Part shown: in pieces, positions 1 to 9,390 of the stretch
Position numbering within the stretch: position 1 is the first letter of the stretch
Layout of the letters: every line of letters begins with the position of its first letter
NCBI GenBank assembly: GCA_020632795.1
Contig: JACKEV010000019.1
Span: 62,001-126,000 of the forward strand
DNA from: Alphaproteobacteria bacterium
Lineage (GTDB): Bacteria > Myxococcota_A > UBA796 > CAJQPC01
DNA length: 64,000 bases
Direction: 5' to 3'
Notes under the pieces: model-generated
What the model was told of the DNA's origin: nothing
The model's input: only the letters and a program-made list of their open reading frames with translations
Databases searched by the model: none
Translations under genes and position numbers: made by a program

Positions 1-1
1 G

Positions 2-784
2 GAGTGGACCATCCCCTGGCCCATCGCGCCCTACCTGCGCGTGCTCGCGATCCTCGCCAAGTACGCGGTCCTGGGCGTGGTCCCGGTCGCGATCCCCCCG
101 ACCACGCTGCTCGCGCCGAACCCCATCGACGAGATCCCCACCCAGTCCAACGCCACGGACCGCGCCTACCTGACCAGCCTCGCTGATCTGTTCGGCTACG
201 TCTTCTATGTCGATCCAGGCCCCGCCACCGGTGTGAACACCGCCTACTGGGGGCCGCCGATCCGCGTCGGGGTGCCCCAGCCCGCCCTGACCTGGAACAT
301 GGGCGCGTCCTCGAACGTCACCTCGATCAACTTCCAGCACGATCCGACCCCAGGGACGATCTACTACGGCCTCGTCCACACGCCGATCCCTGGCCTCTCG
401 ACGCTGCCCGTGGCCACCGTGGGGACGCTCCGCATCCCCCTCAGCAAGCGCCCCTCGCTCCAGAACAACCTGCTCTACGCCCAGAAGAAGCTCATCAAGC
501 CGGAGTGGGGGAATGACACGATCGCGCTCCTGGTTCGGGCGCAGAGCGCCACGGACCGGTCCACGGACACCACCGCGACCGCGAACGGCGAGCTGGACGT
601 GTTCCGCTACGGCGGCGTGCTCAAGGCACGGCAGCTCGTCGAGTTGCGCGGCGTGGGGCAGAGCTACGACGGCACCTGGTACGTCAAGGAGGTCACCCAC
701 TCCATACGGATCGGTGAGTATCGCCAGAGCTTCAGCCTGGCCCGCGAGGGCCTCGGGGCCAAGTCGGACAAGGTGAGCGTATGA
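2..784 (+). CDS. eCIS baseplate hub protein (gp27/late-control D-like), 5' partial
   Basis: The reading frame is open back to position 2 with no stop, so the gene starts upstream of the window and only about 260 C-terminal residues are seen. The sequence is beta-rich and includes a late segment reading GVLKARQLVELRGVGQSYDG, followed by a TWYVKEVTHSIRIGEY stretch. That pattern is typical of the C-terminal part of phage late-control gene D/gp27-like hub proteins, where the tail tube meets the spike. The stop overlaps the ATG of the spike gene (ATGA), as expected for the hub-spike gene pair. A LysM-type baseplate adaptor often lies just upstream in eCIS loci, but that sequence is outside the window. 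The role is inferred from context and the C-terminal pattern. Confidence 0.75.
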   Translation, partial: EWTIPWPIAPYLRVLAILAKYAVLGVVPVAIPPTTLLAPNPIDEIPTQSNATDRAYLTSLADLFGYVFYVDPGPATGVNTAYWGPPIRVGVPQPALTWNMGASSNVTSINFQHDPTPGTIYYGLVHTPIPGLSTLPVATVGTLRIPLSKRPSLQNNLLYAQKKLIKPEWGNDTIALLVRAQSATDRSTDTTATANGELDVFRYGGVLKARQLVELRGVGQSYDGTWYVKEVTHSIRIGEYRQSFSLAREGLGAKSDKVSV

Positions 785-1281
785 GCCAGTTCTTCGGAAA
801 ATACCGCGGCAAGGTCACCAACAACATCGACCCGCTCCAGCAGGGCAGGCTCCAGGTGGCCGTGCCGTCTGTGCTGGGCCTCAACGTCCTGGCGTGGGCG
901 CTGCCCTGCGTGCCCTTCGCAGGGAACAACGTCGGCTTCCACATGATCCCCGGCATCGGCGCCAACATCTGGGTGGAGTTCGAGGGCGGAGACCCCGATC
1001 GCCCCATCTGGGTGGGGTGCTTCTGGGGGGACGGCAACCTGCTGCCCGCCATCCCGTCCACCGCCTACACCAAGGTCATCAAGACCGACGCCTGCACCCT
1101 GAAGCTCGATGACACGCCCGGCATCGGCGGCCTGACCCTGGAGGTCGGGCCGCCGATCAGCGCGACCCCGCTCCAGATCGTCATGGATGTCACCGGCATC
1201 AAGATCGTCAACGGCAAGAACAGCATCAAGCTGTCCATCGCCTCTGTGTCCGTCAACGACGGCGCCCTCGAGGTGATCTGA
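781..1281 (+). CDS. eCIS spike protein, gp5/baseplate V OB-fold family
   Basis: This 166-residue protein begins MSQFFGKYRGKVTNNIDP and continues through QGRLQVAVPSV, which is the OB-fold start shared by phage baseplate assembly protein V, T4 gp5 and VgrG. The middle has the conserved IPGIGANIWVEFEGGDPDRP motif and WVGCFWG. The C-terminal 60 residues (LEVGPPI, IVNGKNSIKLSIASVSVNDG) look like the start of a short beta-helical needle. The protein would form the trimeric central spike under the hub and carry the PAAR-like tip encoded next. The start codon overlaps the hub stop. It is much shorter than T6SS VgrG, as usual for eCIS spikes. Confidence 0.88.
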   Translation: MSQFFGKYRGKVTNNIDPLQQGRLQVAVPSVLGLNVLAWALPCVPFAGNNVGFHMIPGIGANIWVEFEGGDPDRPIWVGCFWGDGNLLPAIPSTAYTKVIKTDACTLKLDDTPGIGGLTLEVGPPISATPLQIVMDVTGIKIVNGKNSIKLSIASVSVNDGALEVI

Positions 1282-1316
1282 ACCTCTCCACATCGCCTCC
1301 TCCCTTGGAGTCCCGG

Positions 1317-1649
1317 ATGTCCTTCCTGCTCCACGCAGGCGCGACCGTGCTCTGTCCGCACGGCGGAAGCGCCCAAGCGGTCACCTCCCAGCCCCGGGTG
1401 ACGCTCAGCAAGCAGCCTGTCACCACGGTCACGGACAGCTACCTCATCTCGGCCTGCCCGTTCACGGTCCCGGCCGCTGTCCCGCAGCCCTGCGTCACCA
1501 TCCAGTGGATCGTGCCCGCCACGCGGGTGTTCGTGGGGGGCAGCCCTGTGCTGTTGAGCAGCAGCTCAGGCCTCTGCCAGAGCGCGACCCAGATCCCCCA
1601 GGGTTCACCCATTCCGACCGCCGTCCAGGCCCGCGTGAGGGGACAATGA
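1317..1649 (+). CDS. PAAR-like spike-tip protein
   Basis: This 110-residue protein opens with MSFLLHAGATVLCPHGG, followed by scattered Cys residues (CPF, PCVTIQW, GLCQSA). It has the small, beta-rich, Cys/His-bearing look of PAAR-like tip proteins that sharpen the spike of contractile systems and bind a metal ion. Its position directly after the gp5-like spike and before gp25 fits this. The ATG at 1317 is preferred over an in-frame TTG at 1305 because GGAG at 1307-1310 sits six bases upstream. The stop overlaps the next ATG. The family is inferred from context and size; the metal ligands are not proven. Confidence 0.72.
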   Translation: MSFLLHAGATVLCPHGGSAQAVTSQPRVTLSKQPVTTVTDSYLISACPFTVPAAVPQPCVTIQWIVPATRVFVGGSPVLLSSSSGLCQSATQIPQGSPIPTAVQARVRGQ

Positions 1650-2005
1650 GACAGTTTGCATTTCCATATCGCCCGAACTCCAGCGGCCGGACCGCAGACG
1701 CGACCCTGGAGGAGCACGTCAAGCAGCTCATCGAGCAGGTCATCTTCACCTCACCAGGAGAGCGGGTCAACCGGCCGGAGTTCGGCAGCGGTCTGCTGCA
1801 GATGGCGTTCGCCCCGGCCGGCGACGAGATGGCCACCGCGACCCAGTACCTGGTGCAGGGAGCGCTCCAGCAATGGCTGGATGAAGCAATCAAGGTGGAG
1901 GCTGTCGACGTGCGCGCGAGCGATGGGGCGCTGACGGTCTCCGTCCAGTACGTCATCCGCCGCAACCAGGAGCGGCATGTCGCACAGTACTCCAGGGAGC
2001 TTTGA
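1646..2005 (+). CDS. Baseplate wedge protein, GPW/gp25 family
   Basis: This 119-residue protein has the gp25/GPW layout. There is a short N-terminus (MRQFAFPYRPNSSG), a helix LEEHVKQLIEQVIFTSPGER, the signature VNRPEFGSGLLQMAFAP, then a helix ending LDEAIKVEAVDVRA and a last beta strand VSVQYVIRRN. Gp25-like proteins sit at the baseplate core and nucleate the sheath by presenting a sheath-like handshake domain. The start ATG overlaps the tip-gene stop (ATGA). A longer in-frame extension upstream would overlap the tip gene completely and is not used. Confidence 0.9.
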   Translation: MRQFAFPYRPNSSGRTADATLEEHVKQLIEQVIFTSPGERVNRPEFGSGLLQMAFAPAGDEMATATQYLVQGALQQWLDEAIKVEAVDVRASDGALTVSVQYVIRRNQERHVAQYSREL

Positions 2006-2007
2006 CG

Positions 2008-4557
2008 ATGGCTCTTCAATACACCTGTTCCAGCCCTGTCCGACGGCAGTTGATCGCCGAAGGCGTGGGCAGCCCGCCCCTCAACGGCATCGACTACCTC
2101 GAGGTGCTCGACGGCGACCTGCCGCCGAGCAGCCTGGACCGTCAGAAGTACCTGATCGTCTACCTCTTCCACCCGCCCCAGGTCACCTTCACCACCGGGA
2201 ACCTGAGCATCACGGGGGGTAGTCGGATCACCACCATCAACGTCGAATGGGTCCACCTCGCGGCTGACCTCGCGGCCAGCCCTCTCACCCAGCCCAGCGA
2301 CATCACCCGGACCGGCGACTGGATCATCGCGAAGAACCTCGCCGGGATCATCGTGGGTTCCACCTTCGCCATCGCACCGAACCTGCTGGATCGCGCGCTG
2401 ATCGTGCGGGTTGACAAGCCCGGTGACTTCACCGAGTACACCCTCAAGCTGGTCTCAGCGCTCGGCTCGACGGCGCTCATCTCCGGCTTCGACAACGTCT
2501 TCTCCCAGGTGACCTTCAGCTTCAAGGCGGACTGCCCGACCGACCTGGACTGTCGGCAGGACTCGACCGCAGGCGAGACCGCCGGGACCTCACCGGACAT
2601 CGACTACCTGGCGCGGGACTTCACCAGCCTGCGCCGCATGATGCTGGATCGACTGTCGCTGGTTCTACCGGACTGGGAGGAGCGCACCGCAGCAGACCTC
2701 GGCGTCACCCTGGTCGAACTGCTCGCCTACTTCGGCGACTACCTCAGCTACTATCAGGACGCGGTGGCAACCGAGGCGTACCTTTCCACCGCCAGGCGAC
2801 GTCCGTCTGTTCGCCGTCACGCCCGCCTGCTGGACTACCACGTCCACGACGGGAACAATGCGCGCACCTGGGCGTCCTTCACGCTCGCCGCGAGCGCGTC
2901 TGATGTGGTCCTCGCCGCACAGACCCAGCTGCTCACGCGGGTCGTCGGGCTCGGCGTGGTGCTGGACGACGACGAATATGAGGCCGCTCTGTACCAGTCC
3001 CCTGAGGTCTTCGAGACCATGTATGAGGTCACGCTCCAGAAGGAGCGGAACGAGATCCGGATCCACACCTGGGGCGACGGTCAATGCCACCTGCAGGCGG
3101 GGGCGACCTCTGCGGTGCTGGCGAAGACAGGCAGCCTGACGCTCGCCGCAGGGGACGTGCTGGTCTTCGAAGAGGTGCGCTCTCCCACCTCCGGCCTCGC
3201 CTCCGAGGCCAACCCCACCAGACGGCACGCGGTGCGGCTGACCGAAGATCCCACCGCCTCCGTGGACGCCGTATTTGGCACAGATCTTCTGGAGATCACA
3301 TGGTCATCTGAAGACGCGCTGCCCTTCTCGCTGCCTGTACGCATGGTCGACGACGGGAGCGGCGGCACCACGCCGTCCTGCATCGTCCACGGAAACGTGG
3401 TGCTGGCTGACCACGGCAGGACCGTGTCGAATGAGGCGCTGGCGCTGCCCGAGCAGGGGCAACGCTACAGCCCGACCCTCCTCGAGAACGAGCTGTCCTT
3501 CGCGGAGGAGTTGGACGTCACCGATCTCACCCTGAGCGCGAGCGCGATGATGCAGCAGGCCCCTCGCGACGCCGTCCCACTCATCTCCCTCAGCGAGGGA
3601 GGCCGGATCTGGCTCCCCCGGCGGGACCTGCTCTCCTCCGGTCACGACGCTCAGGAGTTCGTGGTCGAGATGGAGGAGGACGGGAGCGCGAAGCTGCGCT
3701 TCGGGGACAACCTCCTCGGGCGGCGGCCCACCGCGGCGACCTCCTTCGTGGCGACCTACCGGATCGGTCGAGGCACCAGCGGCAACATCGGCGCAGACAG
3801 CCTGTACCACATCTACCTCTCCAACGACACCGGCGAGATCGAAGGGGTCTGCAACCCGATCGCCGCGAGCGGGGGAACGGACCCCGAGACGCTCCAGGAC
3901 GTCAAGCGCTTCGCGCCTCAAGCGTTCCGCTCCCTCAAGCGCGCAGTGACCCCCGAGGACTACGTCACGCTGGCCGAGAAGCATGAGGACGTCCAGGCCG
4001 CAGTGGCGACCCTGGAGTGGACCGGGAGTTGGTCCACGATGCTGGTCGCCATCGATCGGCTGGGCGGCGACGAGGTCGACGACGACTTCGTCGAGGAGAT
4101 GCTGACCTACCTGGAGCCCTACCGGCTCATGGGTGGAGATATCCGTATCCGAGGACCCGTCTACGTCCCCCTCCGCGTCGCCCTGACCGTCTGCGTTGAC
4201 TCCGATTACTCCCAGTCGCAGGTCCACCGTTCGCTGAGGAAACGCTTCTCCGCAGAGGAACTGGAGGACGGGACGCTGGGCTTCTTCCATCCGGACAACT
4301 TCACGTTCGGCGACACGGTATATTTCAGCCAGATCGTGAAGGCGGCGATGGCCGTCCCAGGTGTCCACATCGTCTACACGGAGGTCGACGAGGACGAGGG
4401 CATCGAGCTCCTGTTTGAGCGCTGGGGCATGGGTGATCAGGGCGAGCTTGCCGCCGGGCGCATCGAGACGGATGAGTTCGAGGTGCCGCGTGTGGACAGC
4501 GACCCGGATCGCCCAGAGAACGGAACCATCAGCTTCACGCTCATCGGAGGTCTGTGA
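2008..4557 (+). CDS. Putative baseplate assembly protein J-like 1 (gp6/Afp11-type)
   Basis: This 849-residue baseplate wedge component carries the motifs of large J-like proteins of eCIS and related tail loci. The block IDYLARDFTSLRRMMLDRL is followed by VTLVELLAYFGDYLSYYQD and EAYLSTARRRPSVRRHARLL near residues 195-275. A later part reads LRFGDNLLGRRPT, then YRIGRGTSGNIGADSL, and then RSLKRAVTPEDYVTLAEKH around residue 650, the classic J-like C-terminal core. The ATG at 2008 has GGAG at 1996-1999; a TTG at 2002 is the alternative. The N-terminal 190 residues are beta-rich and specific to this paralogue. The gene is directly followed by a second J-like gene, so wedges are probably heteromeric. 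Confidence 0.88.
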   Translation: MALQYTCSSPVRRQLIAEGVGSPPLNGIDYLEVLDGDLPPSSLDRQKYLIVYLFHPPQVTFTTGNLSITGGSRITTINVEWVHLAADLAASPLTQPSDITRTGDWIIAKNLAGIIVGSTFAIAPNLLDRALIVRVDKPGDFTEYTLKLVSALGSTALISGFDNVFSQVTFSFKADCPTDLDCRQDSTAGETAGTSPDIDYLARDFTSLRRMMLDRLSLVLPDWEERTAADLGVTLVELLAYFGDYLSYYQDAVATEAYLSTARRRPSVRRHARLLDYHVHDGNNARTWASFTLAASASDVVLAAQTQLLTRVVGLGVVLDDDEYEAALYQSPEVFETMYEVTLQKERNEIRIHTWGDGQCHLQAGATSAVLAKTGSLTLAAGDVLVFEEVRSPTSGLASEANPTRRHAVRLTEDPTASVDAVFGTDLLEITWSSEDALPFSLPVRMVDDGSGGTTPSCIVHGNVVLADHGRTVSNEALALPEQGQRYSPTLLENELSFAEELDVTDLTLSASAMMQQAPRDAVPLISLSEGGRIWLPRRDLLSSGHDAQEFVVEMEEDGSAKLRFGDNLLGRRPTAATSFVATYRIGRGTSGNIGADSLYHIYLSNDTGEIEGVCNPIAASGGTDPETLQDVKRFAPQAFRSLKRAVTPEDYVTLAEKHEDVQAAVATLEWTGSWSTMLVAIDRLGGDEVDDDFVEEMLTYLEPYRLMGGDIRIRGPVYVPLRVALTVCVDSDYSQSQVHRSLRKRFSAEELEDGTLGFFHPDNFTFGDTVYFSQIVKAAMAVPGVHIVYTEVDEDEGIELLFERWGMGDQGELAAGRIETDEFEVPRVDSDPDRPENGTISFTLIGGL

Positions 4558-4560
4558 TCC

Positions 4561-7197
4561 ATGCCCACTGACAGCACCTGCTGCGACGAAACGACGACTG
4601 ACGAAGTGGTCATCGACAACCTCCCGCAACTGTCGGCCATCGAGTACCGGGTCGGCCGCTGGTCAACGATCTACGATCGCCTGCTGAGCAGGCTGACCAG
4701 CCAGGAGATCGAGGACGGCGACAACGAGGGAGAGCGCCCGCTGGCGGCCTTGACGACCCGCACTGAGGATGACCCCACGATGGCGCTCTGTGACGCCTTC
4801 GCCTGCATGGGGGACATCCTCACCTTCTACCAGGAGCGCATCGCCAACGAGGGATACCTGCGCACAGCGACCGAGCGCTACTCCATCCTCCAGCTCACCA
4901 GCGCTCTGGGGTACAGCTTCTCCCCCGCGGTGTCCGCCAGCGCGTGGCTGGCCTTCACCCTCGACGACCACGACAGCGCGGCGGACTCGGTGACCATCCC
5001 GGCGGGCACCAAGGTCAAGAGCACCCCCTCCTCCGACGATGAGCTGCCCCAGACCTTCGAGACCTCCGAGGCGCTGGTCGCCTACAAGGATTGGAACGCG
5101 ATCGAGGTGCGGCAGACCGTCTCGATCGACCTGGACGCCCTCGCGATCACGGAGTCACCGGAGACAGACGAGCTGTACTTCAGCGGCGTGGGGCTGAACC
5201 TGTCCCCGGGAGACATGCTGCTGTTCGTGGCTGGAAACATCCAGGAACCCTATACGGACGTCGACCATCACCACATGGCGAAGATCATCGAGGTAGAGGA
5301 GGATGCGACCCTCAGCCAGACCTGGGTGCGGCTTGGTCGACCCATGTTCTTCTTCCCCCCCAACGGCGTCAACAGCCCGTTGCCCGTCGACATCACCGCA
5401 TACGTCTTCCGCTCGGTGATGTACGCCTTCGGGCACAACGCGCCGGAGTGGGACGGCATGCCTGCAGCCTTCAAGGCTGAGTACGCTGCCAGCCCGCAGA
5501 ATGAGAGCGACTGGCCTGGCTTCGAGACCTTCTGGCGCCTGCCCTGGTCCTCGGAGCCAAACACCTGGCGCGGCCGCCTGTCCGGAGACAATAAAGCCAT
5601 TGTCCCAGGTAGCTGGCTGAAGTTCGTCGTCTTCCAAGGTGAGCAGGGAGGCTCCCCTCCGCCCCCACCGTACATCTCAGGTGGGCTGTTCCTGGTTGAG
5701 CGGGTCTGGAGAACAAACTACACGAACTTCACCATCACCAGCAAGGTGACTGACGTCGAGATCATCGGTCCGTCGATCCGTGGTATCAACGACCCCTTTT
5801 CCATCTGGGACCGCCGCCGCTGGCTCACCATCTACACCCAGTCTGAGGAGCTGACGGTTGGAGGGACACCCATCACAGACAATGTCTCTGGCACAACGAT
5901 CCAGCTCTCGTCCGCCATCACGGGTCTGGAGGTCGGTCAGATCGTCGCGGTCCGAGGTGACCTGGCCGACGGGAGCGGCGAAGCCAGCGAACTGGCCACG
6001 ATCGCCTCCATCGACACCTCTACGGACGCCGACCAGGTCACCGTGCTCACCCTGGCGAGCGCGCTCTCGAACACCTACAGTCGCTCCGGCTGCACCGTCA
6101 ACGCCAACGTGGTCGCGGCAACCCACGGTGAAACCACCGACGAGGTGCTCGGCAGCGGCGACGCCTCCTCGAAGCACCAGACCTTCACGCTGAGCCACAC
6201 ACCGCTCAGCTACGTCTCCTCCAGCGACGCCGACGGCATGGACTCCACACTCTCGCTGAGCGTCAGCGGGATCACCTGGACGGAGGTGGAGAGCTTCTAC
6301 GAGCAGGAGCCCGGCGCCCGCGTGTTCACCGTGCGTCATGATGAGGACGGAGTGGCGACCCTCCGGTTCGGCGACGGGCGTTCCGGGGCCCGACTGCCCA
6401 CGGGCCTGGAGAATGTCATCGCCGCCTACCGAAAGGGCGCGGGGGTCGACGGGAACGTCGCAATCGACACGTTGAACCTGCTCCAGACCCGCCCCGTGGG
6501 CGTGCGCAGCGTCACCAACCCCGCCGCGGCGAGCGGCGGCCAGGACGCCGAAGAGATCGAGGACATTCGCGAGAACGCACCTCGTACGGTGCTGGACATG
6601 GAGCGCCTGGTGTCGCTCCAGGACTACGAGGACTTCGCCAACAACTTCGCCGGCGTGGCCAAGGCCCACGCGACCTCCCTGCTGTATCAACGGCGACGGG
6701 CTGTATTCGTCACGATCCTGGGCGAGGACGGCGCCGAATTGGATGCGACATCTGCGGTGTTGACGAGCCTGGAGGAGGCCCTGGGCGACTACGGTCTCCC
6801 CGAGCTGCGCGTGTTCGTCGGGAGCAAGGTCCCCATCGTCTTCAACGTCGACGGCTCCGTCCTGGTCGAGGACGAATACGACACAGATGATGTGATGGAG
6901 GCGGTGCTCGACGCGCTCGAAGAGGCGTTCTCCTTCGACGCGCGGGACTTCACCCAGGCCGTCACCACTGCGGAGATCATCGAAGTGATGCACAGCGTCG
7001 AGGGCGTCAAGGCGGTCGACCTCGACGGGATGTACCTGACCGGCACCTCGCCCAGCCCGCCGCCGAGCCCCTCCTACGAGTCCATCCTCATCGCTGAGGA
7101 GGCCGACATCGTGATCGTCAGCGGTGTCGCCACGCTGGTGGCTGCGGACATCCTCGTGATCGGGACGGCCAACCTGACGGAGATGGAAGATGAGTAG
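4561..7197 (+). CDS. Putative baseplate assembly protein J-like 2
   Basis: This 878-residue protein is the second large J-like wedge protein. Near residues 70-140 it has ALCDAFACMGDILTFYQERI, ANEGYLRTATERYSILQLTS and LGYSFSPAVSASAWLAF, the same arrangement as in the preceding gene. Near residues 600-690 it has LRFGDGRSGARLPTG, YRKGAGVDGNVAIDTLNLLQ, ASGGQDAEEIEDIRENAPRT and VSLQDYEDFANNFAGVAKA, typical of the baseplate J core. The final 40 residues after SPPPSPSYES form a hydrophobic, Ile/Val/Ala-rich tail, unusual for the family. It lies three bases after the preceding stop and overlaps the next gene by eight bases. Confidence 0.87.
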   Translation: MPTDSTCCDETTTDEVVIDNLPQLSAIEYRVGRWSTIYDRLLSRLTSQEIEDGDNEGERPLAALTTRTEDDPTMALCDAFACMGDILTFYQERIANEGYLRTATERYSILQLTSALGYSFSPAVSASAWLAFTLDDHDSAADSVTIPAGTKVKSTPSSDDELPQTFETSEALVAYKDWNAIEVRQTVSIDLDALAITESPETDELYFSGVGLNLSPGDMLLFVAGNIQEPYTDVDHHHMAKIIEVEEDATLSQTWVRLGRPMFFFPPNGVNSPLPVDITAYVFRSVMYAFGHNAPEWDGMPAAFKAEYAASPQNESDWPGFETFWRLPWSSEPNTWRGRLSGDNKAIVPGSWLKFVVFQGEQGGSPPPPPYISGGLFLVERVWRTNYTNFTITSKVTDVEIIGPSIRGINDPFSIWDRRRWLTIYTQSEELTVGGTPITDNVSGTTIQLSSAITGLEVGQIVAVRGDLADGSGEASELATIASIDTSTDADQVTVLTLASALSNTYSRSGCTVNANVVAATHGETTDEVLGSGDASSKHQTFTLSHTPLSYVSSSDADGMDSTLSLSVSGITWTEVESFYEQEPGARVFTVRHDEDGVATLRFGDGRSGARLPTGLENVIAAYRKGAGVDGNVAIDTLNLLQTRPVGVRSVTNPAAASGGQDAEEIEDIRENAPRTVLDMERLVSLQDYEDFANNFAGVAKAHATSLLYQRRRAVFVTILGEDGAELDATSAVLTSLEEALGDYGLPELRVFVGSKVPIVFNVDGSVLVEDEYDTDDVMEAVLDALEEAFSFDARDFTQAVTTAEIIEVMHSVEGVKAVDLDGMYLTGTSPSPPPSPSYESILIAEEADIVIVSGVATLVAADILVIGTANLTEMEDE

Positions 7198-9379
7198 TCG
7201 AGAACGCCTCTATGCCCTGCTCCCTGCGGTCTACCGGGTGCGGGACCACCAGCAGGGTGAGCCCCTTCGCGCGCTGCTCGCGGCGATGCAAGACGAGTTG
7301 GACCTGCTGGAGGAGAACATCCACCAGCTCTACGATGACTGGTTCGCGGAGACCTGCTCGGAGTGGGCGACCGCGTACCTGGGTGACCTGGTGGATGTCC
7401 GCGGCATCCAGCGCGTGGACGGTCACACCCTCCGACCCTACGTCGCGAACACGATCGCCGCGCGCCGTCGGAAGGGCACGTCCACGGCGTTGGAGCAGGC
7501 CTCCAGGGACGCCTCAGGCTGGCCCTCCCACGCCGTGGAGTTCTTCCAACACCTAGTGACGACGCAACATATGCGCCATGTCCGGAGCGCATCCCAGGCC
7601 ACCGCCTCGTTCCGGAACGCCGAGCAGCTCCAGCTCAACCACGGCCCGTTTGAGCAGGAGACCCACACTGTCGACATCCGGCGCATCGAAACCGGACGGG
7701 GTCGCTACAACATCCGCAGCATCGGTGTCTTCTCATGGAGGCTGCGCGCCTATCACCTGCGCGACGTCGGCGCTGCGGAGACCGCGCCCGGCAGCAACCG
7801 GTTCACATTCAACCCGATGGGCGTGGACATGCCGCTCTACAATCGTCCACAGACGGAGACCAGCATCACCCAGGTCACCCAGGAGCAGCACGTCCCCGGA
7901 GCTCTGCGCCGCCGCGCCCTTCATGCCGACCTGCAGATGAACGAAGAGGACCGTGTCTACTTCGGCACGACGCCAGTGCTACGCGTCAAGCTCCGAGAGA
8001 TCGGGTCGCCGGACGGCGAATACGTAGAGATCGACCCGGATCGCATCCTCATCTGTACACTGGACGGGGTCGGCAGCCCGGACGAGTGGCCGCTCATCCA
8101 GGGCTCGCCTCCGCCGTATGACGTCGCCATCGACCCGGAGCAGGGGCGACTGTCCCTCCCCGCTACGCAGCCGGCGAGCGAGGTGCTGGTGAGCTACAGC
8201 TACGGCTTCGCGTCCGAGCTGGGCGGTGGTCCATATGATCGTACGGACTCCGTTGAGGAGGGCCTGGCAGACCTCGACGTGGACTGGCAGGTTGGCGTCC
8301 GCACCGAGGGTGGCGCGGTGTCAGGAGAGATCTACACCAGCCTGCCGGAGGCCATCGCTGCATGGAACACGGAAGCCGCAGCCAACCCCGGCGCGTTCAC
8401 GGGTGTGATCGCCATCATGGACAACCGCACCTATTCCATCCCGGAGTCGCCTGAGCTGATCGTTCAGATCGGGCCACACCAGCGCCTCCTCATCGTGGCC
8501 GCCGACTGGCCACAGGACAGCGACGGGGAACGCGAGGAAGGGGGGTTCGTTGCTCACGGTCTCTTCCCTCATGTCGACGGCGACATCCTCGTCGAGGGCA
8601 CCGGCGCGGGCTCCGGCGACCCGGGAGACCGAGGTGTCCTGGTGCTGGACGGGCTCCTTGTAGACGGTGAGGTCGTGCTCATGCCAGGAGACCTCGGCGC
8701 GCTGCGGATCGCACACTGCACGATCGTCCCGGGCCAGGGCGGCGTCCGGATGGAGTCTGGCAGCCCCTCAGCCGACAACGGCAGCCTGTCCGTGACCCTG
8801 CACCGCTCTATCATCGCAGGGGTGAACCTGGAGAACAGTGGTTCGTCACTCACGATCACGGACTGCATCATCGATCAGACCAGCAGCCTGGCGAGCCCCA
8901 ACGCCACATACTGCGTGAGCGCACCGTCGGTGGACCTATCCATCGACGACAGCACGCTCCTCGGGGCGGCGAGCGTGCGGAGCCTCGACGCATCCAACAC
9001 CATCTTCGCGCAGCCTGTCACGACGGAGCGTCTCCAGACGGGCTGCGTTCGCTACAGCTACGTCCCACTCCTCTCCAGGACCCCAAGGCGATACAGGTGT
9101 CAGCCCGACTTGAGCGTCGGAGACGAGACGAGCGCGGCGCTCATCCGACGCATCGAGAACCGCACGTCGCCCTGGTTCATGTCCACGGACTACCCGACCC
9201 CCGACTATGGCCGCCTCGATCTCCGCACGGACTCCGTGGTCCTGACCGGCGCTGACGACGGGGCGGAGATGGGCGCCTATCACCACATCCTGCATCCCCT
9301 GCGCGAATCCAATCTGGAGAGCGCGATGGACGAGTTCGTCCGCTTCGGCATGAGCGCCGGAACCATCTTCGAGACCTAG
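7190..9379 (+). CDS. Phage-tail-like protein with N-terminal tail-protein-I region and C-terminal predicted beta-helix
   Basis: This 729-residue protein starts MSSRERLYALLPAVYRVRD, followed by a helical segment LRALLAAMQDELDLLEENIH. It continues with EWATAYLGDLVDVRGI, a pattern shared with phage tail protein I-like proteins that cap the baseplate wedge. The middle is beta-rich. From about residue 490 to 600 it has short strands and turns (GALRIAHCTIVPGQGG, SVTLHRSIIAGVNLENSG, SLTITDCIIDQ) that look like a right-handed parallel beta-helix, as in tail fibres and pectate-lyase folds. It overlaps the preceding J-like gene by eight bases. Role inferred: baseplate periphery or fibre attachment, possibly surface recognition. 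Confidence 0.75.
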   Translation: MSSRERLYALLPAVYRVRDHQQGEPLRALLAAMQDELDLLEENIHQLYDDWFAETCSEWATAYLGDLVDVRGIQRVDGHTLRPYVANTIAARRRKGTSTALEQASRDASGWPSHAVEFFQHLVTTQHMRHVRSASQATASFRNAEQLQLNHGPFEQETHTVDIRRIETGRGRYNIRSIGVFSWRLRAYHLRDVGAAETAPGSNRFTFNPMGVDMPLYNRPQTETSITQVTQEQHVPGALRRRALHADLQMNEEDRVYFGTTPVLRVKLREIGSPDGEYVEIDPDRILICTLDGVGSPDEWPLIQGSPPPYDVAIDPEQGRLSLPATQPASEVLVSYSYGFASELGGGPYDRTDSVEEGLADLDVDWQVGVRTEGGAVSGEIYTSLPEAIAAWNTEAAANPGAFTGVIAIMDNRTYSIPESPELIVQIGPHQRLLIVAADWPQDSDGEREEGGFVAHGLFPHVDGDILVEGTGAGSGDPGDRGVLVLDGLLVDGEVVLMPGDLGALRIAHCTIVPGQGGVRMESGSPSADNGSLSVTLHRSIIAGVNLENSGSSLTITDCIIDQTSSLASPNATYCVSAPSVDLSIDDSTLLGAASVRSLDASNTIFAQPVTTERLQTGCVRYSYVPLLSRTPRRYRCQPDLSVGDETSAALIRRIENRTSPWFMSTDYPTPDYGRLDLRTDSVVLTGADDGAEMGAYHHILHPLRESNLESAMDEFVRFGMSAGTIFET

Positions 9380-9390
9380 GAGCACACGCC

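Noticed and set aside
3304..6993. Long minus-strand frames opposite the J-like genes (3304-4629 and 5677-6993)
   Set aside because: They mirror codon bias of the sense genes and have no start context or recognisable fold; the sense genes have clear baseplate motifs.
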